Shown one piece after another: positions 9,978-20,800 of a stretch of DNA of 64,000 nucleotides. The stretch's first letter is position 1, and each line of letters opens with the position of its first letter. Under the pieces are notes generated by a model. The model saw nothing but the letters and a program-made list of their open reading frames with translations, made no database searches and was not told the origin of the DNA. The position numbers and the translations under genes are program-made. The DNA is from Chlorogloeopsis sp038404745 (GTDB lineage: Bacteria > Cyanobacteriota > Cyanobacteriia > Cyanobacteriales > Nostocaceae), in contig NZ_JAYKTT020000072.1 in the NCBI RefSeq assembly GCF_038404745.2, positions 51,347-115,346 on the forward strand. Reading direction: 5' to 3'.

Positions 9978-12900
9978 ATGAATAAGAAAAATATTGCAGC
10001 TATTTATCCCTTATCTCCAACCCAACAAGGGATGCTATTTGAAACTTTATTCACTCCCAATTCAGGTATTCATCTTGAGCAATTCACCTGCACTTTAGAG
10101 GGAAATGTGAATGTGTCAGCTTGTGAGCAAGCTTGGCAAAGGATTATTGCTCGGCACTCAGTTTTAAGAACAGGCTTTGTTTGGAAGGAGCAAGAACAGC
10201 CACTGCAAGTAGTTTTGCAGCAAGTCGCAATTAACATTGAGCAGCAAGACTGGCGAGAATATTCTTTGCCCGAACAACAGGCACAATTACAAGCTTATCT
10301 GCAAAGCGATCGCGATCGTGGTTTCAACTTATCTCAACCACCTTTGATGCGCCTAGCGCTTTTCCAAACTCATGAAAATACTTATCAATTCGTTTGGACT
10401 TTTCATCATATTCTCATGGATGGCTGGTGCAGCCCGTTACTGTTTCAAGAATTCTTATGTTTTTACCAAGCTTTAAATCAAGGGCAAGATTTACATCTCA
10501 AACCAGTTCGTGCTTACAGAGATTATATTGCCTGGCTCAAGCAACAAGATGAATCACAAGTTAAAGAATTTTGGCGGAAAAATCTCCGAGATTTTGCCAA
10601 ACCCACCCCACTAGGCATGGCTGCTGAGACTAGATGTGATAGTGAGCAAACAGCAACCTATGGTAAGCAAGAAGTATATTTAGACTCCACAAACACAGCA
10701 ATTCTCAAATCTTTAGCGAAAGCTCATCGCTTGACATTAAACACTATAATTCAAGGAATTTGGGCATTACTTTTGCATCGCTATAGTAGCGAAGATGATG
10801 TCATTTTTGGGATTACAGTCTCCGGTCGTCCAGCAAATTTGTCAGGTATCGAATCAACGATTGGGCTGTTTATTAATACTTTACCTTTAAGAATAAGAAT
10901 TTTGCTATCAGAAAATTTATGGTGCTGGCTCAATAATATTCAAAATTCTAATTTGGAATTACGCCAATACGAATACAGCAATTCCGGTTTAGTTCATGAA
11001 TGTAGTGAATTACCTGGATATTTATCTCTTTATGAAAGTATTTTAGTTTTTGAGAACTATCCTGTAGATATCAGTGCATTACAGCCACCAAACTTAAAAA
11101 TAAATATATCTGGTTCTCGTTCGATTGGCGCACAAACTAAATATGCCCTCACCTTTTTAACAATTGTTAATTCAGAACTGAATTTGCAATGCGTTTACGA
11201 CCAACGCCGTTTTGATAGTCCTGATATAGCAAAAATTTTAAACCATTTTTTAATCTTATTAAATAGCATTATTTCTCAGCCAGAAACAACACCGCAAACT
11301 CTTTTAGCGCACATTTCCCTAGAGCAAATCCCCAAAGTTAGATCTGTGCCAAAATCTGCATCTGTGACGAAAAAGCAAGCTATTCCAACTCAACGCACGG
11401 CTGTAGAAGAAGTATTGGCAGGAATATGGGCAGAAATTCTGGGTAGAGAATACGTTGGTAATGACGAGAACTTTTTTGAGTTAGGCGGACATTCACTGTT
11501 AGCAACTCAGTTAATATCTCGTCTCCGGGATGCTTTTAGTGTTGAGATACCACTAAGTTACTTGTTTGAATCGCCAACTATAGCAGGATGCGCCCAGAAG
11601 ATACAAACTAAAATCAGAACTGGGGAAAAATTGGCGACTTTGCCAATAAAACCTGTCAACAAAAGTGAAAATTTACCTTTGTCTTTTGCCCAACAAAGAT
11701 TGTGGTTTCTCAACCAATTACACCCAAACGATGATACCTATAATATTCCTATAGCTGTGCGCTTGACTGGTTCACTCAACATTACAGCTCTAGAGCAAAG
11801 TCTGAATGCAGTTGTCAGTCGTCACGAAAGCTTACGCACTGTTTTCACTACAGTTGCAGGGCAACCGGTTCAAAACATTATCCCGGCTATGCATTTTACT
11901 ATACCCCTAGTGGATCTAGTAGTAAATGAGCGATCGCTCCAACAACGAGAAGCCGAAGCAAAACGCATTGCCCTCGAAGAAGCACAACGCCCATTCAACC
12001 TAGCACAAGGGCCATTACTACGAGTGACGCTACTCCAGCTAGACACAACAGAGTATGTATTACTGCTGACAATGCACCACATTATCTCCGATTTGTGGTC
12101 AATGGCGATACTGATTCGGGAACTAGCGGAACTTTATACAGCCTTTTGCCAGAGTAAATCTCTGACACTCCCAGACTTGCCAATCCAATATGCTGATTTT
12201 GCTGTTTGGCAGAGAGAATGGATGCAGGGAAAAGTGCTAGAAACTCAGCTAACTTACTGGAAACAGCAACTCCAAAACGCTCCTACAAGGCTAGAGTTAC
12301 CCACTGACAAACCTCGACCTGTGCAACCTACTTATACTGGCACAACTCAATCGTTTCAGCTACCAAAAGACCTCAGCAATGCCCTGAAATTACTTAGCCA
12401 GCGAGAAGATGTCACCCTCTCCATGACCATGCTAACGGCATTCAACGCCTTGCTCTACTACTACACGAAGCAAGAGGACATACTTATAGGTTTAGCTATT
12501 GCTAATCGCAACCGCAGTGAAATTGAAGGATTAATTGGCTTTTTTGTCAATAGTTTAGTTCTACGGACAAATCTTTCAGGAAACCCTAATTTTCGAGAAT
12601 TGCTACGTCAAACACGCCAGATAACTTTAGGAGCTTATGCTCACCAAGATATACCTTTTGAAAAGTTAGTACGAGAATTACAGCTAGAGCGAGACTTAAA
12701 TTACAATCCACTATTTCAAGTGTGGTTTGCTTTCCAAAATGTAGCCACATTAGACATCCAAAAACTAACTTTATCTTTACCCAATCTCACCCTTAGTCCA
12801 TTTGAGGTTAACAAGCAAAGAGTTCCCTTTGATTTAGGAATATTACTTTCAGAGCAATCAGAATTTATTAGTGGATGCTTTGAATACAAAACTGATTTAT

Positions 12901-13115
12901 TTGAACCTGCCACTATAATCCGCATGACAGAACAATTAGAAGTACTTTTGCAGAGTGTAGTTGTACAACCAGATATTCAACTCAATCAGCTAATAGAAAA
13001 ACTCCATGAATCTGATTGTCAAAAAAAATTAACTCAAGAACAAGAATATAAACAAACCATTCGCAATAAACTCATGAAAATTAAACAAAAAACAAATATT
13101 AGTAATAACTCATAA
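9978..13115 (+). CDS. NRPS protein C-T-C lacking an adenylation domain
   Basis: This 1045-residue NRPS has no A domain. The first C domain (about 10-440) has an intact HHILMDG and starts YPLSPTQQG. A short linker from about residue 455 leads straight into a T domain (VEEVLAGIWAEILG...ELGGHS, Ser about 505), where a module would normally have some 500 residues of A domain. The second C domain (about 560-1000) starts LPLSFAQQRLWFLNQL, as in LCL types, and has HHIISDL, so the usual Gly of HHxxxDG is Leu. The protein ends in a charged helix, not a T or E domain. The start has AGGAGG eight bases upstream. Its T domain would need loading in trans. No frameshift or leftover A-domain sequence is visible at the junction. 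Confidence 0.92.
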   Translation: MNKKNIAAIYPLSPTQQGMLFETLFTPNSGIHLEQFTCTLEGNVNVSACEQAWQRIIARHSVLRTGFVWKEQEQPLQVVLQQVAINIEQQDWREYSLPEQQAQLQAYLQSDRDRGFNLSQPPLMRLALFQTHENTYQFVWTFHHILMDGWCSPLLFQEFLCFYQALNQGQDLHLKPVRAYRDYIAWLKQQDESQVKEFWRKNLRDFAKPTPLGMAAETRCDSEQTATYGKQEVYLDSTNTAILKSLAKAHRLTLNTIIQGIWALLLHRYSSEDDVIFGITVSGRPANLSGIESTIGLFINTLPLRIRILLSENLWCWLNNIQNSNLELRQYEYSNSGLVHECSELPGYLSLYESILVFENYPVDISALQPPNLKINISGSRSIGAQTKYALTFLTIVNSELNLQCVYDQRRFDSPDIAKILNHFLILLNSIISQPETTPQTLLAHISLEQIPKVRSVPKSASVTKKQAIPTQRTAVEEVLAGIWAEILGREYVGNDENFFELGGHSLLATQLISRLRDAFSVEIPLSYLFESPTIAGCAQKIQTKIRTGEKLATLPIKPVNKSENLPLSFAQQRLWFLNQLHPNDDTYNIPIAVRLTGSLNITALEQSLNAVVSRHESLRTVFTTVAGQPVQNIIPAMHFTIPLVDLVVNERSLQQREAEAKRIALEEAQRPFNLAQGPLLRVTLLQLDTTEYVLLLTMHHIISDLWSMAILIRELAELYTAFCQSKSLTLPDLPIQYADFAVWQREWMQGKVLETQLTYWKQQLQNAPTRLELPTDKPRPVQPTYTGTTQSFQLPKDLSNALKLLSQREDVTLSMTMLTAFNALLYYYTKQEDILIGLAIANRNRSEIEGLIGFFVNSLVLRTNLSGNPNFRELLRQTRQITLGAYAHQDIPFEKLVRELQLERDLNYNPLFQVWFAFQNVATLDIQKLTLSLPNLTLSPFEVNKQRVPFDLGILLSEQSEFISGCFEYKTDLFEPATIIRMTEQLEVLLQSVVVQPDIQLNQLIEKLHESDCQKKLTQEQEYKQTIRNKLMKIKQKTNISNNS

Positions 13116-13228
13116 CTCTCGGCATCTGTGATGAAAAACCTAATTAACCGTCGCAGATGCAAAGCGATTTTCCGTAGAGTTGGACGCGGATAAAGACCGA
13201 TAAAAATTAAAAGTAATAACTGATTTAT

Positions 13229-16200
13229 ATGCAAACTCAAATTCTTGAAGGTGTTCGAGTCTCTCCACTCCAAAAACATCTGTGGTTGTTACAACATCCC
13301 GATCAGCATACACCATTTCGCGCTCAATGTGCAGTTTTAATAGAAGGAGATTTAGACAAAAATATTCTCAAAGCAGCTTTAACAAATATTGTTAATCATC
13401 ATGAAATTTTGCGAACAAAGTTTCAGTTTTTACCAGGAATGGAAATTCCAGTTCAAGTTATTGGTGATAGTGACATTTGTTGGGAAAATGATCATAATTT
13501 AAGCGACTGGGAGCCTCAGCAGCAAGCAGCTAAAATTGATTTGATTTTTCAAAGAATGCTTCAGTTGCCTTTTAATTATGAAAAAGGACGAGTTTTGCGG
13601 GTATGTTTGATAACTTTATCACCACAAAAATATATATTAATCTTGAGTTTACCTAGTTTGTGTGCGGATTATGTGAGCTTACAAAACTTAGTACATGAAA
13701 TCAGGAAATATTATGCAGCTTATTTACGAAGTCAGGATTTAACTGATGAAATTCTACAATATGCTGATATTGCCGAATGGCAATATGAATTACTTGAATC
13801 AGAAGATACAGAAATAGGCAAAGAATATTGGCGTAAACAGAATATTACTCATTTTTTGGATTTACATTTGCCTTTAGAAAATCAATTACAAGTGAATCAA
13901 GAGTTTCAGCCTCAAGTTGTAAGCTTGCAAATAAATCCTGATTTTACTAATGAAATTAAAACTTTAGCTCAGAAATATCATACTTCTATTTCTGTAATAT
14001 TATTAACTTGTTGGCAAGTTCTACTGATGCGCTTAAGTGGACAATCGGAAATAGTCATTGGTATGGCTACTGATGGTCGCAATTATGAAGAATTAGAAAC
14101 GGCATTAGGATTATTTGCTAAATATTTACCGTTACAGAGTTATTTAACATCAACTAGTATTTTTAGTGAGGTTTTACAACAAAATCAAGAACGAATTTTA
14201 GAAATTTATAAATGGCAAGACAGTTTTAATTGGGAACAAATTAAACACAACAGTCAAGAGATAAATACATTATTTTTTCCATTTTGTTTTGAGTTTATAT
14301 CACAAAATGATAAATGTGCTAATGATGATTTTGGCTTGAAAATTTACAATCAATATGTTTGTGTTGATAGATTTAAAATCAAATTTTTATGTCTAGAAAA
14401 TCATGATAGTCTGACTGTAGAGTTTCACTACGATTCTTACCTATTTAGTGCAGAAAATATCAAGCGTTTGGCAGATGAGTTTGAGACTTTACTGTATAGT
14501 GTTTTGCATAATCCGCTATGTACAATTAGTAAGTTAAAGCTAGTACCGCCAAATGAGTTACAGCAATTACTATTTGAATTTAATAATACTCAAATTGATT
14601 ATCCACAAAATAAGTGCATTCATCATTTATTTGAGGAGCAGGTAAACTGTACACCAGGAAATATTGCTGTTATTTATGAAAATCAGCAGTTAACTTACAC
14701 CGATCTCAATACCCGCGCTAACCAACTAGCACATTATCTACAACAATTAGGAGTTAAGCCAGAAGTAGCAGTGGGGATTTGTGTTGAACGCTCCCTCGAA
14801 ATGGTGGTTGGTTTGTTAGGTATCCTGAAAGCAGGTGGAGCATATCTCCCGATTGAGCCAAGCTATCCTTTAGAACGTCAAGCATTTATCTTAAAAGATG
14901 CTCAAATCCCTATAGTCATAACTCAGCAACATTTAGCTGCAAATTTACCAACAGCAGCAACTCAAGTTATTTGCTTAGATACTGATTGGCAAATTATCAC
15001 TCAACAGCCAACACATAACCCAGACAGTGAGATTACAACTCTCAATTTGGCTTACATTATCTATACTTCTGGTTCGACTGGTAAACCCAAAGGAACGTTA
15101 ATTCACCATCAAGGACTAGTTAATTACTTGAGCTGGTGTACTCAAGCTTATACTGTTGACCAAGGTACAGGAACAATCGTTCACTCTCCTTTAGGGTTTG
15201 ATTTGACGATTACCAGTTTGTTTTCTCCGTTACTGGTGGGAAATCAAGTAGAAATTCTCTCGGAAGATGAAGGTATTGAAACTTTAGGGAATGCACTACG
15301 CGATCGCACTAATTTAAGTTTAGTTAAAATTACGCCTGCTCACCTCAAGTTATTGTGTCAAATCCTATCACCAAAAGAAGCGGCAGATCGTACCAGAGCA
15401 TTTATTATTGGTGGTGAAAATTTGTTGGCAGAAGATATTGCTTTCTGGCGGGAGTTTGCACCAGATACAATGTTGGTGAATGAATATGGGCCGACAGAAA
15501 CGGTGGTTGGTTGTTGCGTTTATCAAGTACCAATAGGAGAACGTCTTGCCACTTCCGTTGCGATTGGGAATGCGATCGCTAATACTCAGTTATATGTACT
15601 TGACGAACACTATCAACCTGTACCTATAGGTGTGGTGGGTGAGTTATACATCGGCGGTTTGGGATTAGCAAGAGGTTATCTCAATCAGCCAGAATTGACA
15701 GCGCAAAAGTTTATTCCTCACCCGTTTTCAGCAAAATCAGGGGAGAGGCTGTACAAAACTGGTGATTTGGCGCGTTACCGCCCAGATGGAATTCTAGAAT
15801 TTTTAGGACGAATTGACAATCAAGTAAAGATTCGTGGTTTTCGCATTGAACTAGCAGAGATTCAGTCAGTAATTTTAGAGCATTCTGGAATCAAGGAAGC
15901 TGTAGTTATAGCACGAGAGGATGTTCCAGGTAACAAATATTTAGTTGCGTACATTGTTTGGAATGCACAATCGCCCAGTTCTATCAACGTTCTGCAAAGC
16001 TTCTTATCAGAAAAATTGCCTGATTATATGGTTCCTGCGGTTTTTGTACCGTTAAAAGCTTTGCCTTTGACAGTTAATGGCAAGGTAGATACAAAAGCCT
16101 TGCCAGCACCAGAACAAGTTAGAGCCGAGTCAAATACTTTTGTGGCTCCGAGTACGCCGACTGAGAAATTATTAGCAGAAATTTGGACTCAAGTTTTGCG

Positions 16201-17812
16201 TGTGGAACGAATAGGCATCCACGATAATTTCTTTGAGTTGGGCGGCGATTCTATCTTGAGTATCCAGATTGTTGCTAAAGCTAATCAAGCTGGTTTGCAA
16301 TTAATTCCCAAGCAGATGTTTGATAACCAGACAATTGCCAAATTGGCAGCAGTAGCGGGTATGGTTCGCTCGATCCAAGCAGAACAAGGATTAGTGACAG
16401 GCGAGGTATTTCTTACTCCAATTCAAAACTGGTTTTTTGAGCAAAATCAACCGGAGCCACACCACTGGAATCAATCAATTTTGCTGGAAATGCAGCAAAA
16501 TCTGGACACAGAGATTTTACAGCAGGTGATGCAGTGGTTAATCTTGCATCATGATGCACTGCGTTTGTATTTTGTTAAGGAAAATTCTGAATGGCAGCAA
16601 TTTATGGCTAGTTCTGTAGATATTGTGCCAGTTACATACTACGATTTTTCTACATTGTCACAGCCAGAACAAGAATTAGCGATCGCTTCTATCGCCACAA
16701 AATTACAAGCTAGTTTCAACCTTGGTAATGCGCCATTAATACGAGCAGCTGTATTTGAGCGTGGTGCAAATCAGCCCAGCTACTTATTACTAATAATTCA
16801 CCATTTAGCTGTTGATGGTGTTTCTTGGCGCATCCTAATAGAGGATTTCCAAACGGCTTATACCCAAATACAAGCGGGTGAGGCAATTAAATTACCAGCT
16901 AAAACAACTTCTTTCCAGCAGTGGGCGCAAAAGTTGAAACACTACGCTCAGTCAGATGAGCTTCAGGAAGAACTAGAATACTGGTGTGCGCAATCCCGTC
17001 AGCAAGTTTCTCATATCCCAGTAGATTTCCCTGAAGGTGATAACACAGAGGCTTCGGCTCGTACTATATCTGTTGCCTTGAGTGTGGCAGATACCCAAGC
17101 TTTGTTACAAAAAGTACCAACTTTTTACCAAAGCCAAATTAATGATGTGTTACTAACAGCACTGGTACAGACTTTTGCTGACTGGATGGGAGAACCGACA
17201 CTACTGTTAAATTTAGAAGGGCATGGGCGGGAAGAAATCTTTGACGATGTAGATTTGTCACGGACTGTGGGCTGGTTTACGACAATTTTCCCAGTATTAT
17301 TAAACTTACTCGCAAGTTCTGAGGAAGCAACGGCGGTAAAAACTATTAAGGAGCAGTTACGGGAGATTCCGAATCGGGGAATTGGTTATGGTTTACTGCG
17401 TTATCTGAGTAACGAAGAATCAATAGTAGAAAAACTGCAAACCTTACCTCAAGCTGAGGTGCTGTTCAACTACTTGGGGCAGTCGGATCAAGTTCTTTCA
17501 GAATCATCACTGTTTAGTCTAGCTCATGCAGATATTGGCGCTACACACAGTCCCAAAGGAAGCCGTCGCCATCTATTAGATATTAATGCGATTGTGGTTG
17601 CACAGCAACTACAAATTAGTTGGACTTATAGCAATAACATTCATCGTCAAACCACAATTGAGAATCTGGCTGAGAATTTTCTCAACACCCTGCGATCGCT
17701 AATTCACAATTCTCAGGCTTCTGACAACAACTCACTTCCAGGAGATTTATCAGACTTCCAATGGAGTCAAACTGACATCGAAAACATCATTGCAGCAATT
17801 GGAGACGTTTGA
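13229..17812 (+). CDS. NRPS module (C without HH motif)-A-T-E, predicted to add D-Asn
   Basis: This 1527-residue NRPS starts with a C-like domain (about 1-430) where HHxxxDG is replaced by PSLCADY (in SLPSLCADYVSL), so both histidines are missing and it is probably catalytically inactive or specialised. The A domain (about 450-945) has YTSGSTGKPKG, NEYGPTE and the A10 lysine in VNGKVD. Its code read by eye is D-L-T-K-I-G-E-V-G-K, which is the known asparagine pattern. The T serine is about residue 1006 (ELGGDS). The E domain has HHLAVDGVSWRIL, EGHGREE and NYLGQSDQ. The preceding protein ends in a C domain, which could supply the missing condensation activity. The stop lies one base before the next gene's preferred ATG. 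Confidence 0.92.
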   Translation: MQTQILEGVRVSPLQKHLWLLQHPDQHTPFRAQCAVLIEGDLDKNILKAALTNIVNHHEILRTKFQFLPGMEIPVQVIGDSDICWENDHNLSDWEPQQQAAKIDLIFQRMLQLPFNYEKGRVLRVCLITLSPQKYILILSLPSLCADYVSLQNLVHEIRKYYAAYLRSQDLTDEILQYADIAEWQYELLESEDTEIGKEYWRKQNITHFLDLHLPLENQLQVNQEFQPQVVSLQINPDFTNEIKTLAQKYHTSISVILLTCWQVLLMRLSGQSEIVIGMATDGRNYEELETALGLFAKYLPLQSYLTSTSIFSEVLQQNQERILEIYKWQDSFNWEQIKHNSQEINTLFFPFCFEFISQNDKCANDDFGLKIYNQYVCVDRFKIKFLCLENHDSLTVEFHYDSYLFSAENIKRLADEFETLLYSVLHNPLCTISKLKLVPPNELQQLLFEFNNTQIDYPQNKCIHHLFEEQVNCTPGNIAVIYENQQLTYTDLNTRANQLAHYLQQLGVKPEVAVGICVERSLEMVVGLLGILKAGGAYLPIEPSYPLERQAFILKDAQIPIVITQQHLAANLPTAATQVICLDTDWQIITQQPTHNPDSEITTLNLAYIIYTSGSTGKPKGTLIHHQGLVNYLSWCTQAYTVDQGTGTIVHSPLGFDLTITSLFSPLLVGNQVEILSEDEGIETLGNALRDRTNLSLVKITPAHLKLLCQILSPKEAADRTRAFIIGGENLLAEDIAFWREFAPDTMLVNEYGPTETVVGCCVYQVPIGERLATSVAIGNAIANTQLYVLDEHYQPVPIGVVGELYIGGLGLARGYLNQPELTAQKFIPHPFSAKSGERLYKTGDLARYRPDGILEFLGRIDNQVKIRGFRIELAEIQSVILEHSGIKEAVVIAREDVPGNKYLVAYIVWNAQSPSSINVLQSFLSEKLPDYMVPAVFVPLKALPLTVNGKVDTKALPAPEQVRAESNTFVAPSTPTEKLLAEIWTQVLRVERIGIHDNFFELGGDSILSIQIVAKANQAGLQLIPKQMFDNQTIAKLAAVAGMVRSIQAEQGLVTGEVFLTPIQNWFFEQNQPEPHHWNQSILLEMQQNLDTEILQQVMQWLILHHDALRLYFVKENSEWQQFMASSVDIVPVTYYDFSTLSQPEQELAIASIATKLQASFNLGNAPLIRAAVFERGANQPSYLLLIIHHLAVDGVSWRILIEDFQTAYTQIQAGEAIKLPAKTTSFQQWAQKLKHYAQSDELQEELEYWCAQSRQQVSHIPVDFPEGDNTEASARTISVALSVADTQALLQKVPTFYQSQINDVLLTALVQTFADWMGEPTLLLNLEGHGREEIFDDVDLSRTVGWFTTIFPVLLNLLASSEEATAVKTIKEQLREIPNRGIGYGLLRYLSNEESIVEKLQTLPQAEVLFNYLGQSDQVLSESSLFSLAHADIGATHSPKGSRRHLLDINAIVVAQQLQISWTYSNNIHRQTTIENLAENFLNTLRSLIHNSQASDNNSLPGDLSDFQWSQTDIENIIAAIGDV

Positions 17813-17813
17813 A

Positions 17814-20800
17814 ATGGGTATGCAAAATGTCGAGGATTTCTATCCTCTTTCACCAATGCAACAGGGATTACTTTTTCATACCCTATCTGCACCAGATACA
17901 GGAGCGTATTTTAATCAGCTAGTGTGTACTCTTTCTGGTCATCTGAATATTCCTGTATTTGAGCAGGTTTGGCAACAGGTGATTCAGCGTCATCCAATTT
18001 TGCGGACTTGTTTTCGCTGGCAAAATTTAAAAGAACCTGTACAAGTGGTGTTGCGTCAGGTACAACTGCCTTTTAAACATTACAACTGGCAGAGTTTTTC
18101 AGCTGTTGAGCAGCAAGACAAGTTAGCAGCTTTTTTAGAGAGCGATCGCACTTTAGGTATTGATCTCACCCAAGCGCCGTTGATGCGTTTAGTGTTAATT
18201 CAACTTAGCGAAAATACTTACCAATTTGTCTGGAATACCCATCATCTCATTATCGATGGGTGGTCTACATCATTGTTACTAGAGGAAGTCTTTAGATTTT
18301 ATACTGCCTTCTGCCAAGGTGAAGAATTACGCTTAGAGCCTAAGCGCCCTTTCCGAGATTACATTAAATGGCTACAGCAACAAGATTTACAAAGGGCTGA
18401 GACTTTTTGGCGACAGACGTTAAGCGGTTTTTCTGCTCCTACTAGCCTACGTATTGAAAAAATGCTTGGTAGTAAATATAGCAAATTTTCACATCATGCA
18501 ACTCAACAAATCAAACTCTCAGCTAGTCAAACCGCAGTAATGCGATCGCTTGTTCGTCAGCACAAAATTACCCTTAATACTTTAGTACAAGGCGCTTGGG
18601 CTTGGCTTCTTAGTTATTACAGTGGCGAGAAAGACGTAATTTTTGGTGTTACCGTCTCTGGTCGTCCGGTAACGCTAGCGGGAGCTGAATCGATGATAGG
18701 ATTATTCATCAATACCTTGCCTCTTAGAGTACAGGTATCTGATGATACTTCAGTTGTGGCTTTGCTCAAACAAATTCAAGCTCAACAAGCAGAAATTTCC
18801 CAGTATGAATATAGCCCCTTAGTACAGGTACAAGGGTGGAGTGAAGTACCACGGGGGATATCCTTATTTGACAGTATCTTGGTGTTTGAAAATTACCCGG
18901 TGGATACTTCAAAACAGCAAATTGACAATTTAGAAATCTTGAATGTTTTTGTAGATGAACGGACAAATTATCCTTTAACCGTCACAGTCATACCTAATCA
19001 AGAGTTGTTGGTGGAAATTGCTTATGAGTGCGATCGCTTTGATGATGATGCCATAACTCGGATGCTGGGGCATTTGAGCAATTTATTAGCTGGTATGGTT
19101 GCGAATCCTGAAAAGCGCCTGTCAGACTTGTCATTGTTAACAGCAGCCGAAAAACAAACTTTATTAGTCGAGTGGAATAATACTGAAATTGAGTATCCAC
19201 AAGATAAATGCATTCATCAACTGTTTGAGGCACAGGTAGAAAAAACGCCTTATGCTGTCGCAGTAGTATATGAAAATAAATATTTAACTTATCAACAACT
19301 CAATCAAAAAGCCAATCAACTCGCCCACTACTTGCGAAAACAGGGAGTCAAGCCGGAGGTACTGGTGGGGATTTGTGTAGAGCGCTCCCTAGAAATGATT
19401 GTTGGTTTATTGGCAATTCTCAAGGCTGGTGGAGCATATCTTCCACTAGATCCGGTGTATCCACAAGAACGGCTAGCGTATATGTTAGCGGATGCCCAGG
19501 TGTCAGTATTGCTTACCCAGGAATCTCTCTTCGTAAATTTTCTAGATACCTCAGCCAAGATTATATGTACAGATAATGCAGAGTTAATAGCACAGCAACC
19601 ACAAACCAATCCCATCAATCTCAGCAAACTTGATAATTTAGTATATGTAATCTACACATCTGGTTCGACTGGCAAACCTAAAGGGGTGATGATTGAACAA
19701 GAGTCTTTAGTTAACTATACACAAGCAGCAATCAGAGAATATGGCATAAAATCTAGCGATCGCATTCTCCAATTTGCCTCAATTAGCTTTGATGCAGCTG
19801 CCGAAGAAATTTTTCCTTGTTTAATCCAGGGAGCAACTTTGGTACTGCGAACTAATGAAATGTTAACTTCAATTCCTCACTTTTTGGAAAAATGTCAACA
19901 ACAATCACTGACTGTATTAGATTTACCAACAGCTTTTTGGCAACAATTAATTTCTGAGTTAACTGTACTCAAATTAACTTTACCGTTATCTCTACGATTA
20001 GTGATTATTGGTGGAGAAAAAGTCTCAGTAGATAAAGTATTAACTTGGCAAAAATATGTAGATTCAAACATCCAGCTAATCAATAGTTATGGCCCTACTG
20101 AAGCCACTGTAGTAGCAACAACTTGTGATTTATCAAGACAAGATTTTAGCCAAGAAGTACCTATTGGCAAACCTATTTCTAATATTCAAACTTATATCTT
20201 AGATAGATATTTGCAACCCGTTCCTATAGGTGTTATTGGCGAATTATATATTGGCGGTAAAGGTTTAGCACGTGGTTATTGCAATCAACCTGAATTAACT
20301 GTTGAGAAATTCATTCCTAATCCTTTTGAAGAGGGTAAAAGACTATATAAAACAGGAGACTTAGTACGCTATTGTAATGATGCTAATATTGAAATTATTG
20401 GTCGTATAGATCATCAAGTAAAAATTCGTGGCTTCCGCATTGAATTAGAAGAAATTGAAACCAAACTAAATCAACATTTTGCTGTACAAGATGCTGTAGT
20501 TATAGTTAGAGAAGATAGCCCTGGTGACAAACGTCTAGTAGCGTATATCGTTCCTAATACTCAAAATTTAGAGCTAGACAATAAGAGTGAATTCACACTA
20601 CATTTACGACAATTACTCAAAGCAAGTCTACCAGAGTACATGGTTCCTTCTGCTTTTGTAATACAGGACAAACTACCACTGACAACAAATGGTAAAATAG
20701 ACAAACGAGCGTTAACTATACCTGACTATTACTTGTCAAATAACGAAACCAAGTATATAGCACCACGTACACCAATTGAAAAAGAATTGGCAAATATTTG

